From a virus, in the IMG/VR virus record IMGVR_UViG_3300015373_000004, positions 1 to 61,094 of that record: a stretch of 61,094 nucleotides of DNA. One strand, given 5' to 3'. Under the pieces are notes generated by a model that saw only the letters and a program-made list of their open reading frames with translations, did no database searches and had not been told where the DNA came from. The position numbers and the translations under genes were made by a program. This document shows, piece after piece, positions 32,410-39,786 of the stretch. The first letter of the stretch is position 1. The number at the start of each line of letters is the position of its first letter.

Positions 32410-34142
32410 TCGAACGCCTCCTTGTTGGCCTTGTATGCGACGTAAGCGTCGAGGAGAGCCGAGACGTTGTCGATCTTCTCGTCGCTCCTTTTCTTGAGCA
32501 GTTTGCGGTTGCCGTTGGTGTCCTCCACGGTGATGGCATTGCCCATCGTGTAGGCCATAAGAGCCTCGTCGAAACGCAGCATGCGCTCCTCACTGAGGAT
32601 CTTGATCTCGCCAAGAGGCACAGACTCAGTCTTCGCACCCTGGATCACCTTCTCGATGCCGAACGGACCGTTCTCCTGTTCCCATCGAGTCATGAACTCT
32701 CGAGCGTTGTACGGGTCATAGCCCACGGCCTCAACGTCGTAACCACGCTCTTGGATGTGCCTGTCGAGGTCCTCAAAGACCTCCATCATGTCCAGCACAG
32801 TGCCGTTCATGACGTGAAGTGTGCCCTCGGCACGGAACTGCTCGTACTTGTGTCGCAGAGCGCCCGGAAGCTTCATGAGCGTCAGCTCGGTGATGTAGCT
32901 TCGAGTCTTGATCCCGAAGCTGCCATTTTGACTTGGGAAGAGGAAGGTGAACGCACAGAAGTCATCGCCCTGAGACAGGTCGATGCCAAGAGCGCAGCGC
33001 ATGCCTCCGTAGTTCCGCACTGGAACGTGGGGGACCGTCTCCTCGTATGCGAAGAAGTAGGAGTGACCCTCGAGAGGGATTCCGAACCGCTTCGCGACGA
33101 TGTCGTTGCGAGCAGCAGGCGCCTTCTCGGCTCGCTGCACGTCTCGACGGTAGGTCTCGTAGCTGACGGTGAGTCCGATGTTCGGATTCGCCTTTGGCCA
33201 CATGGCTGGGTTGTCGACCTCGGAGATGTCGTCAAGCTTGTAGTGCCAGATCGACACGTGCGGAGCGTAGAACTCACCCTTGAGGATGTCCATCAGCTCC
33301 AGCTTGATGGTGTCGCCACTTCCGTTTCGGACGGTGCCCTCGGAGCTGATAGCGACGATCAAGTAGTCGTCAAGCTTCGAAGCGCCCTGTTCGATTGCGC
33401 CAATCACGTCCTCGCGAAGGTCCCCTGAAAGCCACTCGTCCACGGTTGATACCTTTGGACGCAAGCCCTGCAGCTTGTTGATGGACATGGGACGGATTTC
33501 GAGCAGCGAGTTTGTCAGGAAGTTTTCGATGCCCTTTTTGGTTGAGGCAAGCTTTTGGCGCATGAACTTGGCACCGGTGGTGTTCTGGATCGAACCCTCG
33601 GTGAGGAACTTGAAGAGCGGACCACGAGCACGAGTGATAGCAGTCCTGAACGGAGACATGACCTCCTCCGCCTGCTTCATTGTTGGAGCAGTTGTGATCT
33701 GGTGAGTAGTCGACGTGTCTACGTTCAAGAAGAACGCCTGAATGCACATTCCGTACATCGACTTTGCTGCACCACGAGCCACAATCAGGTACTGCTTCTT
33801 CGTCAGCCTAACCTTCACCAGTTTGTTGATGAAGGTCTCGGTCTTTTGGTCATAGACCGGTCGCTCTTCGAATATGTACCACCCAAAGATCTGCTCTGCC
33901 CAAAGCTTGAAGGAGGGCAGGAGCTTGAGATCCTCGCCATCGGTAAGCGTCAGCTCATTCTCGCAGTAGAGAATGAAGCCGTTGACCGCCTGATCGTCGT
34001 AGTAGACGTTCTTGTCTCGGATCAGGGCGTCGATCCGGTTCATCTCCATGGAGACTTCCCGGTTCACTGGAATCTCTCCACGCAGCACTGCATCTCTAAA
34101 CAGGCCGTAGTAATGCGGCACTGCGGTGTTGGAGAGAGTCAA
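32406..34142 (-). CDS. terL: Terminase large subunit
   Basis: This 578-residue protein has the ATPase Walker-A-like VARGAAKS at 121-128 and Walker B STVDEW near 232-237. The RNase H-like nuclease has GIDLSQGDD (Asp388) and a second acidic VGYDPYNAREF motif. It would pump and cut phage DNA at the portal. The gene carries a GTCAAAATGG repeat (32923-32932) inside the coding region. Both catalytic domains appear intact. Confidence 0.93.
   Translation of the reverse strand: MTLSNTAVPHYYGLFRDAVLRGEIPVNREVSMEMNRIDALIRDKNVYYDDQAVNGFILYCENELTLTDGEDLKLLPSFKLWAEQIFGWYIFEERPVYDQKTETFINKLVKVRLTKKQYLIVARGAAKSMYGMCIQAFFLNVDTSTTHQITTAPTMKQAEEVMSPFRTAITRARGPLFKFLTEGSIQNTTGAKFMRQKLASTKKGIENFLTNSLLEIRPMSINKLQGLRPKVSTVDEWLSGDLREDVIGAIEQGASKLDDYLIVAISSEGTVRNGSGDTIKLELMDILKGEFYAPHVSIWHYKLDDISEVDNPAMWPKANPNIGLTVSYETYRRDVQRAEKAPAARNDIVAKRFGIPLEGHSYFFAYEETVPHVPVRNYGGMRCALGIDLSQGDDFCAFTFLFPSQNGSFGIKTRSYITELTLMKLPGALRHKYEQFRAEGTLHVMNGTVLDMMEVFEDLDRHIQERGYDVEAVGYDPYNAREFMTRWEQENGPFGIEKVIQGAKTESVPLGEIKILSEERMLRFDEALMAYTMGNAITVEDTNGNRKLLKKRSDEKIDNVSALLDAYVAYKANKEAFE
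32923..32932 (-). repeat. GTCAAAATGG directional repeat (in terL)
   Basis: Copy of GTCAAAATGGCAG on the minus strand inside the nuclease domain coding region. Confidence 0.6.
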
Positions 34143-34153
34143 GTGTTCACCTC

Positions 34154-34801
34154 CTAAGGCTTGACCCTGGCGACCCCGTTGAGGACCGTCGGTGTGAAGA
34201 CCACCTTGTTCTTGTTGACCTTGAACGCCGACGTCTTTACGCCGGCGGTTTTGGCCGCCATGTTTCCTACCTGCTGAGCGGCCTTAGCAGCTTTCGCAGC
34301 TTCCTTGGGATCCATGAGGTCCAGGCCCATCTTCTTAGCGAGCCTTTCCTCCATCATCTTCTTGACGATCTTCTTCCCAGAGTTGGCAGCCTGCTGCTGA
34401 GCGGCTTCGACACCAGCATTGAGAAGTGAGTCAACGATCTTTCGACCCGTCGAGCGACGAGCTAGGGCGGCTTCTCTTGTGGTCTGACGGAACTTCTTCT
34501 CGTCCTCGAACCGCTTGTTGACCATGCGGATCTCCTCGTTGGACAAGGAGGAAAAGCCCTGCTTCTTCGCCTTCGCGATGATGGCCGTTACCCGCTCGTG
34601 GTCTGTCGAAGTGTTCTTGTCGCCATCCAGGCCACCGGGGCTGTGCACAGACCGGGTCTTCGCGGTGTCGCTCGGGTGGTCGGATCCTTCGACTCGTCCA
34701 CTGGGGCCAGGATTTCGTCGGACGCCCCAGTGCATTCCCTTGATACCGTAGTGCTCGAGGAAATCTTCGCCGTCCTCCAGGAGGAGTTCGTCGATGTCCA
34801 T
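34154..34801 (-). CDS. HYGVKG-tagged virion-associated protein B
   Basis: This 215-residue protein carries an acidic N-terminus and then DFLEHYGIKGMHWGVRRNPG, the same tag as protein A. A polar linker follows, then a long charged helical domain (EEIRMVNKRFEDEKKFRQTTREAALARR) and an Ala/Lys-rich C-terminus. It may be an internal head protein or ejected factor; that is inference from the tag and position. A GTCAAAATGG repeat covers its start codon. Confidence 0.7.
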   Translation of the reverse strand: MDIDELLLEDGEDFLEHYGIKGMHWGVRRNPGPSGRVEGSDHPSDTAKTRSVHSPGGLDGDKNTSTDHERVTAIIAKAKKQGFSSLSNEEIRMVNKRFEDEKKFRQTTREAALARRSTGRKIVDSLLNAGVEAAQQQAANSGKKIVKKMMEERLAKKMGLDLMDPKEAAKAAKAAQQVGNMAAKTAGVKTSAFKVNKNKVVFTPTVLNGVARVKP

Positions 34802-34807
34802 TTTGAC
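34798..34807 (-). repeat. GTCAAAATGG directional repeat at start of 34154-34801
   Basis: The ten-base core GTCAAAATGG is exact and includes the ATG. The following bases (ACA) depart from the 13-bp consensus. Confidence 0.5.
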
Positions 34808-34816
34808 TCCTCCTTT

Positions 34817-35032
34817 CTAGATCAGAGGGGGCTCAGGAGCGAGCGGAGGCAGCGAGGCCTTGACTGCCTGGACAGCCTTGGAAGCCTCGACGTTTCCAAC
34901 TCGCTCGATGACGCGGTTGGTTAGCCAGTTCTTGTAGTTCGCCACTTTCTCGGCGTTGGTTGCCCCTGGAAAGGAGGCGACAACGCGGTCGAATTGGTCC
35001 TGTGGCAGCGTGAGAGTTGGCAGGTCAGGCAT
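34817..35032 (-). CDS. Hypothetical protein
   Basis: This 71-residue protein (MPDLPTLTLPQDQFDRVVASFPG...) contains KNWLTNRVIERVGN and a Pro-rich C-terminus. Similar short proteins accompany structural genes of actinobacteriophages. It overlaps the peptidase gene by 8 bases. Function unknown. Confidence 0.65.
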   Translation of the reverse strand: MPDLPTLTLPQDQFDRVVASFPGATNAEKVANYKNWLTNRVIERVGNVEASKAVQAVKASLPPLAPEPPLI

Positions 35033-35903
35033 CGTTTACTCCCAAAAGCTTCTCGAGTGCAGCCACAAGAGCCTTCGCGGCAGCGATGGTCTCCTGAATG
35101 ACTTCGAGATCGGGTCGGACGGGCGGATTGTCCGGCGTGGGAGTCGGCTCCGGAGTCGGAGCCGGCTGAGTGACCGGAACGAATTGCGTGATGTCGCCTC
35201 CTCGATCGAGGAGAGTCTTGAAGTCGCCCCACGTCAAGTACCCACGTCCATCGACTCCCCAGTTCTCGCCCCAGGAGTTGTGGAACCAGACGCGCTGGTT
35301 CTCCACGTCCAGCTCGTCGAAGACGATCTCATGACCGCCCTGGATGGTGCCGGTGATGTGTACTCGACCGTCGGGATCAGGTCGGAACATGTCGGAGCGC
35401 CACTCGATACCGCCGATGACGGCCGACTGGGACAGTGCCGTCAGAGCAGCCTCGAAGGACGTCGCGTGCACGTAGCCACTGATCAGCGCGCGGTTCTGAA
35501 GCGTCTTGGCTACCGATAGACCGTCCGAACCGGTGTCGTTCGGAGGGTAGAAACCCTGGTATGGGTCGATCTTGGTCGCGTCGGAGTAGACGTTGACGGC
35601 ATAGGTCTCGTCGACCAGAGCGTCCGTGGCGTTCAGAACGTGCTGGCCATCCTCCCAGAAAACGCCAGTACCTAGAGCACCAGTGGCCGCATTGCCCGTG
35701 CACGAACCGAGGTTGCCCTGGTCGAGCGTGGGGATGTGCCGCTCGTGGCGGATGGACTTGAGCTGGGCCGGATCCTTGGCTTTGACTTGGTAGGCCAGCG
35801 AGCGACTGTCGTGTCGAACGTGACGACCGAGTCGAGGATCGGTTGGGTGATACAGCTTTCGGCTGATGGTGTAGCCGGAATGCTGCTCGATGAAGTCGTA
35901 CAA
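35025..35903 (-). CDS. Papain-like (C1) cysteine peptidase
   Basis: I choose the TTG at 35903 because GAGGAGG lies just upstream and the longer frame overlaps the neighbouring gene, giving 292 residues. The catalytic layout is complete: Gln62 in DQGNLGSCTGNA with Cys68, His191 in GGHEIVF, Asn209 in HNSWGENWG. A proline-rich linker (TPEPTPTPDNPP) leads to a C-terminal helix. It could process virion or host envelope proteins. A papain-family enzyme inside a head operon is unusual. Confidence 0.85.
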   Translation of the reverse strand: MYDFIEQHSGYTISRKLYHPTDPRLGRHVRHDSRSLAYQVKAKDPAQLKSIRHERHIPTLDQGNLGSCTGNAATGALGTGVFWEDGQHVLNATDALVDETYAVNVYSDATKIDPYQGFYPPNDTGSDGLSVAKTLQNRALISGYVHATSFEAALTALSQSAVIGGIEWRSDMFRPDPDGRVHITGTIQGGHEIVFDELDVENQRVWFHNSWGENWGVDGRGYLTWGDFKTLLDRGGDITQFVPVTQPAPTPEPTPTPDNPPVRPDLEVIQETIAAAKALVAALEKLLGVNDA

Positions 35904-35913
35904 AGAATCCTCC

Positions 35914-36315
35914 TCAGAAGAGTGTCGGGTCGGAATACGGGTCCACGACAACCACTGGGTCGGGGTCGACCCAATCGGTCTCCTCTCGGCTGACGTTCAG
36001 TCGCCACGAAGCCTCTTGGATCTGCTCCTTCATCGCATCGATCACGAATGATGTGGGAGGCGGGTCGTAGAGGAGCTTGACGCGGAAAGCCATGAAGGTA
36101 TGCGCGTCGTTCATCTTTTTGATCTTGTCGCCCAGGAAGTCTTCCCAGGTCGCCGAGTTGTCGGCGATCATGAAGCCTTCTGCAGGTCCAACGCCAATCT
36201 GGCGGAGCGTCGAGAGCTGCGCATTGATGAGGAGCACGAGCTCCGGGTCGAAGGCCGTCTCTTCGACGGGAACTCCGAGAGCCTGCTTGACAGAATCTAG
36301 GATACTGTCTGCCAT
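35914..36315 (-). CDS. Head-tail connector (adaptor)
   Basis: The start at 36315 (MADSILDSVKQALGV) gives 133 residues. The pattern LGVPVEETAFDPELVLLINAQLSTLRQIGVGP...SATWEDFLGD...AFRVKLLYDPPPTSFVIDAMKEQI matches phage head-tail adaptors of the HK97 gp6 type. It would bind the portal. Its position upstream of the terminase, away from the other connectors, is unusual. Confidence 0.8.
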   Translation of the reverse strand: MADSILDSVKQALGVPVEETAFDPELVLLINAQLSTLRQIGVGPAEGFMIADNSATWEDFLGDKIKKMNDAHTFMAFRVKLLYDPPPTSFVIDAMKEQIQEASWRLNVSREETDWVDPDPVVVVDPYSDPTLF

Positions 36316-36321
36316 TTTGAC
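36312..36321 (-). repeat. GTCAAAATGG directional repeat at connector start
   Basis: Exact GTCAAAATGGCAG covering the ATG of the connector gene on the minus strand. Confidence 0.6.
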
Positions 36322-36403
36322 CCTCCTTTCTGTTTGACGTTGGAGACCGGCCGGGGGGCCTGAGTGGGGGGAGCACTGGACGGCCCCCCGGCCGGTGTCT
36401 GTG

Positions 36404-37060
36404 TTACTTCTTGCGCTTGGTCCAGCGCTTCGAGAGGACTCGAGCCCACCAGAGGGCGTAGGCAACGTTGATGTTGCCCGGGTCGCCGTGGTCGTTCTCC
36501 GGGATGTGCTGGTGACCGACGACGCCCGTGGCGTTGCGCCACTCGGCGAAGCTCATGCGAACCCCGTTGTTCCCGTAGGACTTGGGGTAGGGCAGGAACT
36601 GCTTCGGCGCCTTGAGCTGAAGCCCGTGACGAACGTGCATGCTCGCCAGGATGTTGCCGAGGAATCGGAGCTGTCGCTTGTTGGCGTTCGGCCAGTAGAC
36701 GTAGTCCTTGCCGGCCCGGAGCTTGCCCCAGGTCTTGGCGTGTGCGGGATCGCACGTGCCGATCAGCTCGAACTGGACGTCGTTGAGGGTGTTGGTCTCG
36801 ACGCCACCCGCGAGGTTCTTCAGCGCGCGAGACGATCGCTCGTCCGGGAAGTGTGCACGCCACTTGCCTCGGCGAAGACCGATCGGAGGCATGCCGGTGT
36901 AGTTCGGAGCCGTGGCCCCGCCCTCGTAACCGGGCCAGCCAGCCGTCTCGGTGGTGTGGATTGTCGCGACCATTGTGTGGGCGTTGAGGTTCAACACCGA
37001 TCCCGGGAAGTCGTCCTGGAACCACTGCGTCTTCTTGTCGGCCCATCGGTAGTTGCTCAT
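36404..37060 (-). CDS. Endolysin, N-acetylmuramoyl-L-alanine amidase
   Basis: The start at 37060 (MSNYRWADKKTQWFQ) follows GAAAGGAG, giving 218 residues. The fold is Amidase_2-like: zinc ligands His35 in MVATIHTTETAGW and the C-terminal GHQHIPENDHGDPG (His183-Asp193 region). It would cut the amide bond between muramic acid and the stem peptide. No cell-wall-binding domain is visible after the catalytic domain. It is far from the holin, between small terminase and connector genes. Confidence 0.88.
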   Translation of the reverse strand: MSNYRWADKKTQWFQDDFPGSVLNLNAHTMVATIHTTETAGWPGYEGGATAPNYTGMPPIGLRRGKWRAHFPDERSSRALKNLAGGVETNTLNDVQFELIGTCDPAHAKTWGKLRAGKDYVYWPNANKRQLRFLGNILASMHVRHGLQLKAPKQFLPYPKSYGNNGVRMSFAEWRNATGVVGHQHIPENDHGDPGNINVAYALWWARVLSKRWTKRKK

Positions 37061-37073
37061 GGTTCTCCTTTCG

Positions 37074-37487
37074 TTACCACAACTTCGTGTCACCTGGACG
37101 ACGCTCGACGAGCTGCCGGGGAAGTTGCCTCTCGTCTCCGTAGTGGATTGCGTTGTGGGTGCGGTGTGTTGTGGTGATTAGAAACTCAGGATCGAGAATC
37201 GCTTCATCATCTTCGGTGATGTGACGGGCGGTCATGGGATTCATGTGGTGGATGTAGATTCGATCGTGGATCTCCCACCCAGGAACGCCCAAGTCACAGC
37301 CGTTGTCTCGTGCGATGACATGATGTCGAATTTGTCTCCACTGCCTGGAGTGGTAGAAGTCTTGGTTGATCCAGCGGTCCCACCCGAAGGTGGTTTCACC
37401 AACCTGACCCGCCAAAGACAAGTAACGAAACCGCTCCTCCAGCGTGCTGAAACGGCAGAGTTCAGAGTAGCTTCTAGAAATCGTCAT
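37074..37487 (-). CDS. HNH endonuclease
   Basis: This 137-residue protein carries FYHSRQWRQIRHHVIARDNGCDLGV followed by IYIHHMNPMTARHI (His80-His81, Asn83), the HNH metal-binding core, and a distal TTHRTHNAIH. HNH proteins beside terminases assist DNA cutting at the packaging start or end. Position between the small terminase and the rest of the head operon supports that role. Its 5' end overlaps the small terminase gene. Confidence 0.85.
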   Translation of the reverse strand: MTISRSYSELCRFSTLEERFRYLSLAGQVGETTFGWDRWINQDFYHSRQWRQIRHHVIARDNGCDLGVPGWEIHDRIYIHHMNPMTARHITEDDEAILDPEFLITTTHRTHNAIHYGDERQLPRQLVERRPGDTKLW

Positions 37488-37812
37488 GATCGTTGCCTGG
37501 GGCTTGACCCGTGTAGGCACGCATGGCGTCGAGGGCCTGTCGGTAGGTCTCTTCGGACCTAGCCTGCGCAGCCATCTGCTCAATTTGAGCTTCTCTGAGA
37601 AGATTCTCTTTCCTGAGCTTCTCTTGCTCGAGCTGTTCCCTGCTTGAAGCGAGCTTGAGGTAGTGGACATACTCCTGTGCAGAAGCCTTTCCACTTCTCA
37701 TTCGCTCTTCAACAGAGGAGACAGCCAGAGCGATCATTCGTTGCTCACTGGCCTCAGGAGTGGTTGCCGGAGCTCTTCGGCGTGACTGCGTGGAGCTTTT
37801 TGGTGCCGGCAT
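37474..37812 (-). CDS. Terminase small subunit (putative)
   Basis: This 112-residue protein has a basic N-terminus and a helical core (MIALAVSSVEERMRSGKASAQEYVHYLKLASSREQLEQEKL) ending in YRQALDAMRAYTG. It matches the putative small terminases that precede HNH genes in many actinobacteriophages. It would recognise the packaging site. Assignment rests on pattern and gene order. Confidence 0.75.
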   Translation of the reverse strand: MPAPKSSTQSRRRAPATTPEASEQRMIALAVSSVEERMRSGKASAQEYVHYLKLASSREQLEQEKLRKENLLREAQIEQMAAQARSEETYRQALDAMRAYTGQAPGNDHDDF

Positions 37813-37830
37813 GACTACTCCTTTCGTTGG

Positions 37831-37923
37831 TCAGATGCGGGGGCCGCGTGCGCCGCGGACGATCCAGATGACGATCGCGAGGATCGCGAGGACGATGAGA
37901 ATCGTCAAAAGCAGGCCGTTCAT
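37831..37923 (-). CDS. Tiny membrane protein
   Basis: This frame of 30 residues (MNGLLLTILIVLAILAIVIWIVRGARGPRI) is a single transmembrane helix with a basic C-terminus. A strong AGGAGG precedes the ATG by five bases. It lies between the fibre genes and the small terminase. It may be a small holin or lysis regulator given the nearby endolysin, but this is inference. Confidence 0.7.
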   Translation of the reverse strand: MNGLLLTILIVLAILAIVIWIVRGARGPRI

Positions 37924-37950
37924 GGCAACCTCCTTTCTTGGTTCTCGGGT

Positions 37951-38553
37951 CTAAGCAGTCCGCTTCCACATGTAGCACGTGATGTACGGCTGCAGGTTGT
38001 TGTGAGCTGCGTTACCACCGGTAGAACTGGTGGCCATTGGAACCTCGGATCGGCTTGCGCCGTTGCTGTTGAGCGCATAGTGCGTCGGCACTCCAGTGCC
38101 TGTACCGGCGTTGTAAGACGAGTCCACAGCCTCGTTGTGAGAGTGAGACGGCATCTCGGCCACCGTCAGCTGGTGAGTCTTCTCGCCGCCTAGCTCTTCG
38201 ACACCGTCGAACTCCGTCTGAGCCTCGTCGATACCGACGGGGACACGCCCCTTGCCCCATCGAATCCAGGTTCCTACGCCCAACACCGTCGCCGGGTCGG
38301 TCGCAACCGTCGACATGTAGATCGAACCGACAGGGTGGGATCGATCTGTTGCGTCATGAACGGCCTGAGCAACAGCAGTGTTGATGTCGTTGGACGAGGT
38401 CCCGGGGAGCTCGACGTTGCCTGCGGTGATGGTCTGACCGTCTCGAGTCTGGAGCGTGAGGACGCCGGTGTTCTCGTCGATTGCTGCCGAAACGACAGAG
38501 TCGTTGGTGAGATCCAAGATCTTCGCGGCAGTCATGCCGGTTACGGTTGCCAT
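37951..38553 (-). CDS. Tail fibre with C-terminal collar domain A
   Basis: The start at 38553 (MATVTGMTAAKILDLTND) gives 200 residues. The N-terminal module resembles that of 41095-41445 and may attach to the tail. The C-terminal module (PVGSIYMSTVATDPATVLG-GTWIRWGKGRVPVG...GGEKTHQLTVAEMPSHSH...NNLQPYITCYMWKRTA) is a tail-collar-type trimeric tip. It is probably a receptor-binding component. Confidence 0.8.
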   Translation of the reverse strand: MATVTGMTAAKILDLTNDSVVSAAIDENTGVLTLQTRDGQTITAGNVELPGTSSNDINTAVAQAVHDATDRSHPVGSIYMSTVATDPATVLGVGTWIRWGKGRVPVGIDEAQTEFDGVEELGGEKTHQLTVAEMPSHSHNEAVDSSYNAGTGTGVPTHYALNSNGASRSEVPMATSSTGGNAAHNNLQPYITCYMWKRTA

Positions 38554-38581
38554 GTGCACTCCTTTCGAGGCGGTTCAGCCA

Positions 38582-39058
38582 TCATGCGGTTCGCTTCCAC
38601 ATGTAGCAGGTGATGTAGGGAGGAAGGTTGTTGTGAGCAGCCCCTCCACCCGTGGATGCGGTGGTGTCGTTCGATCCGGTAGTTGCGCCAGAGACCAGAC
38701 CTCGGTCGGTGAAGCCTCTGCCCGAGATCTGATTGTTCAGACCATAGCTGGCTGCTTCTGCGGCAGAGGTACGAGTTCCGTGAGTGTGCCCTGGGATCTC
38801 GGAAGGGGTAAGAGTGTGCGATTTCTCGCCACCCGTTTCTTCCACCGTGTCGAATTCCGTCTGTCCCTCGTCGAGAGACACGGCCATGCGACCTTGGCCC
38901 CACCGGACCCAGGTTCCTCCCCCAAGGAGGATCGCAGGATCGGTGGGAACCACCGACATGAAAATCGACCCGACCGGCCAGGCCAGGATCGGCGATGCCC
39001 CACCGACCCATCCGGCAGGAATATAGGTACCATTGACCTTTACCTTCAACTCACCCAT
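38582..39058 (-). CDS. Collar-domain tail fibre B
   Basis: This 158-residue protein has a short N-terminus (MGELKVKVNGTYIPAGW) and a collar domain closely related to that of 37951-38553 (PVGSIFMSVVPTDPAILLG, EETGGEKSHTLTPSEIPGHTHG, HNNLPPYITCYMWKRTA). The loops between conserved blocks differ strongly, as expected of receptor-binding tips. It starts at the stop of the next upstream fibre gene. Confidence 0.8.
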   Translation of the reverse strand: MGELKVKVNGTYIPAGWVGGASPILAWPVGSIFMSVVPTDPAILLGGGTWVRWGQGRMAVSLDEGQTEFDTVEETGGEKSHTLTPSEIPGHTHGTRTSAAEAASYGLNNQISGRGFTDRGLVSGATTGSNDTTASTGGGAAHNNLPPYITCYMWKRTA

Positions 39059-39786
39059 TACTTTGCCCTAATGATGTAGTTAGTTACGGCATACGGCTGG
39101 AGATTGTTGTGAGCCTGCCCGCCAGTTGCCGCCGACCCGTAGGTCTGGTCGTTGACATTGATCCCGTTGCCCGTGCGGAAGCTTGCGTCATCGCCCGTAG
39201 TTCCGCGGACAAACCGGTCTCCGGTTCCTGATGCAGCACCGCCAGTTGCTCCACGGATTGGGTGAGTGTGCGCAGGAATCTCTGCGGAAGTAAGCAGGTG
39301 TGTCTTCTCGCCGCCTGTTTTACCGATTAGGTTGAACTCAGTCTGCAAGGCGTCGAGGTTGACCAGAACACGTCCGCGATAGTCTGGAAGCGTAAACGTT
39401 CCAGAGGTCTTGCCAAACAAGCCGGCAAGTGTCGGGTAGTCCACAACGTTGTATGTGGCTCCATCGATCAAAAGGTGATTGGCATCGGGAGTGCCAGAAA
39501 ATGGCCATGCGTAGATCACGCCGATGGGCGGCGCGTAGTTTCGAGGATCTGTGAAGTCGACAGCGATCGTCCGGTCGGCAGAAAGATCTCCACCTCCGGT
39601 CAGACCGGAGCCGGCGTTGATCTTCGTCGCGACAGAAGCAGCTCCACTCGGGCCGGTAGAGTCCGCGTCATACCACAGATGACCTTCCGGAGTTCCGGCA
39701 GGCTCATTTGGGTCGACGGGGACAATGCCAACGTCGCCCTTTGTCGCAATATCGTCGACTTGGTCCTTTGCGCCCAGCGACCTCAT
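39058..39786 (-). CDS. Collar-domain tail fibre C
   Basis: The start at 39786 overlaps the upstream stop (ATGA), giving 242 residues. After a short linker a beta motif INAGSGLTGGGDLSADRTIAVDF repeats one found in 39783-41078. The collar domain follows (PPIGVIYAWPFSGTPDANHLLIDGATYN...TFTLPDYRGRVLVN...HNNLQPYAVTNYIIRAK). It is the third collar-type protein in a row. Confidence 0.8.
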   Translation of the reverse strand: MRSLGAKDQVDDIATKGDVGIVPVDPNEPAGTPEGHLWYDADSTGPSGAASVATKINAGSGLTGGGDLSADRTIAVDFTDPRNYAPPIGVIYAWPFSGTPDANHLLIDGATYNVVDYPTLAGLFGKTSGTFTLPDYRGRVLVNLDALQTEFNLIGKTGGEKTHLLTSAEIPAHTHPIRGATGGAASGTGDRFVRGTTGDDASFRTGNGINVNDQTYGSAATGGQAHNNLQPYAVTNYIIRAK

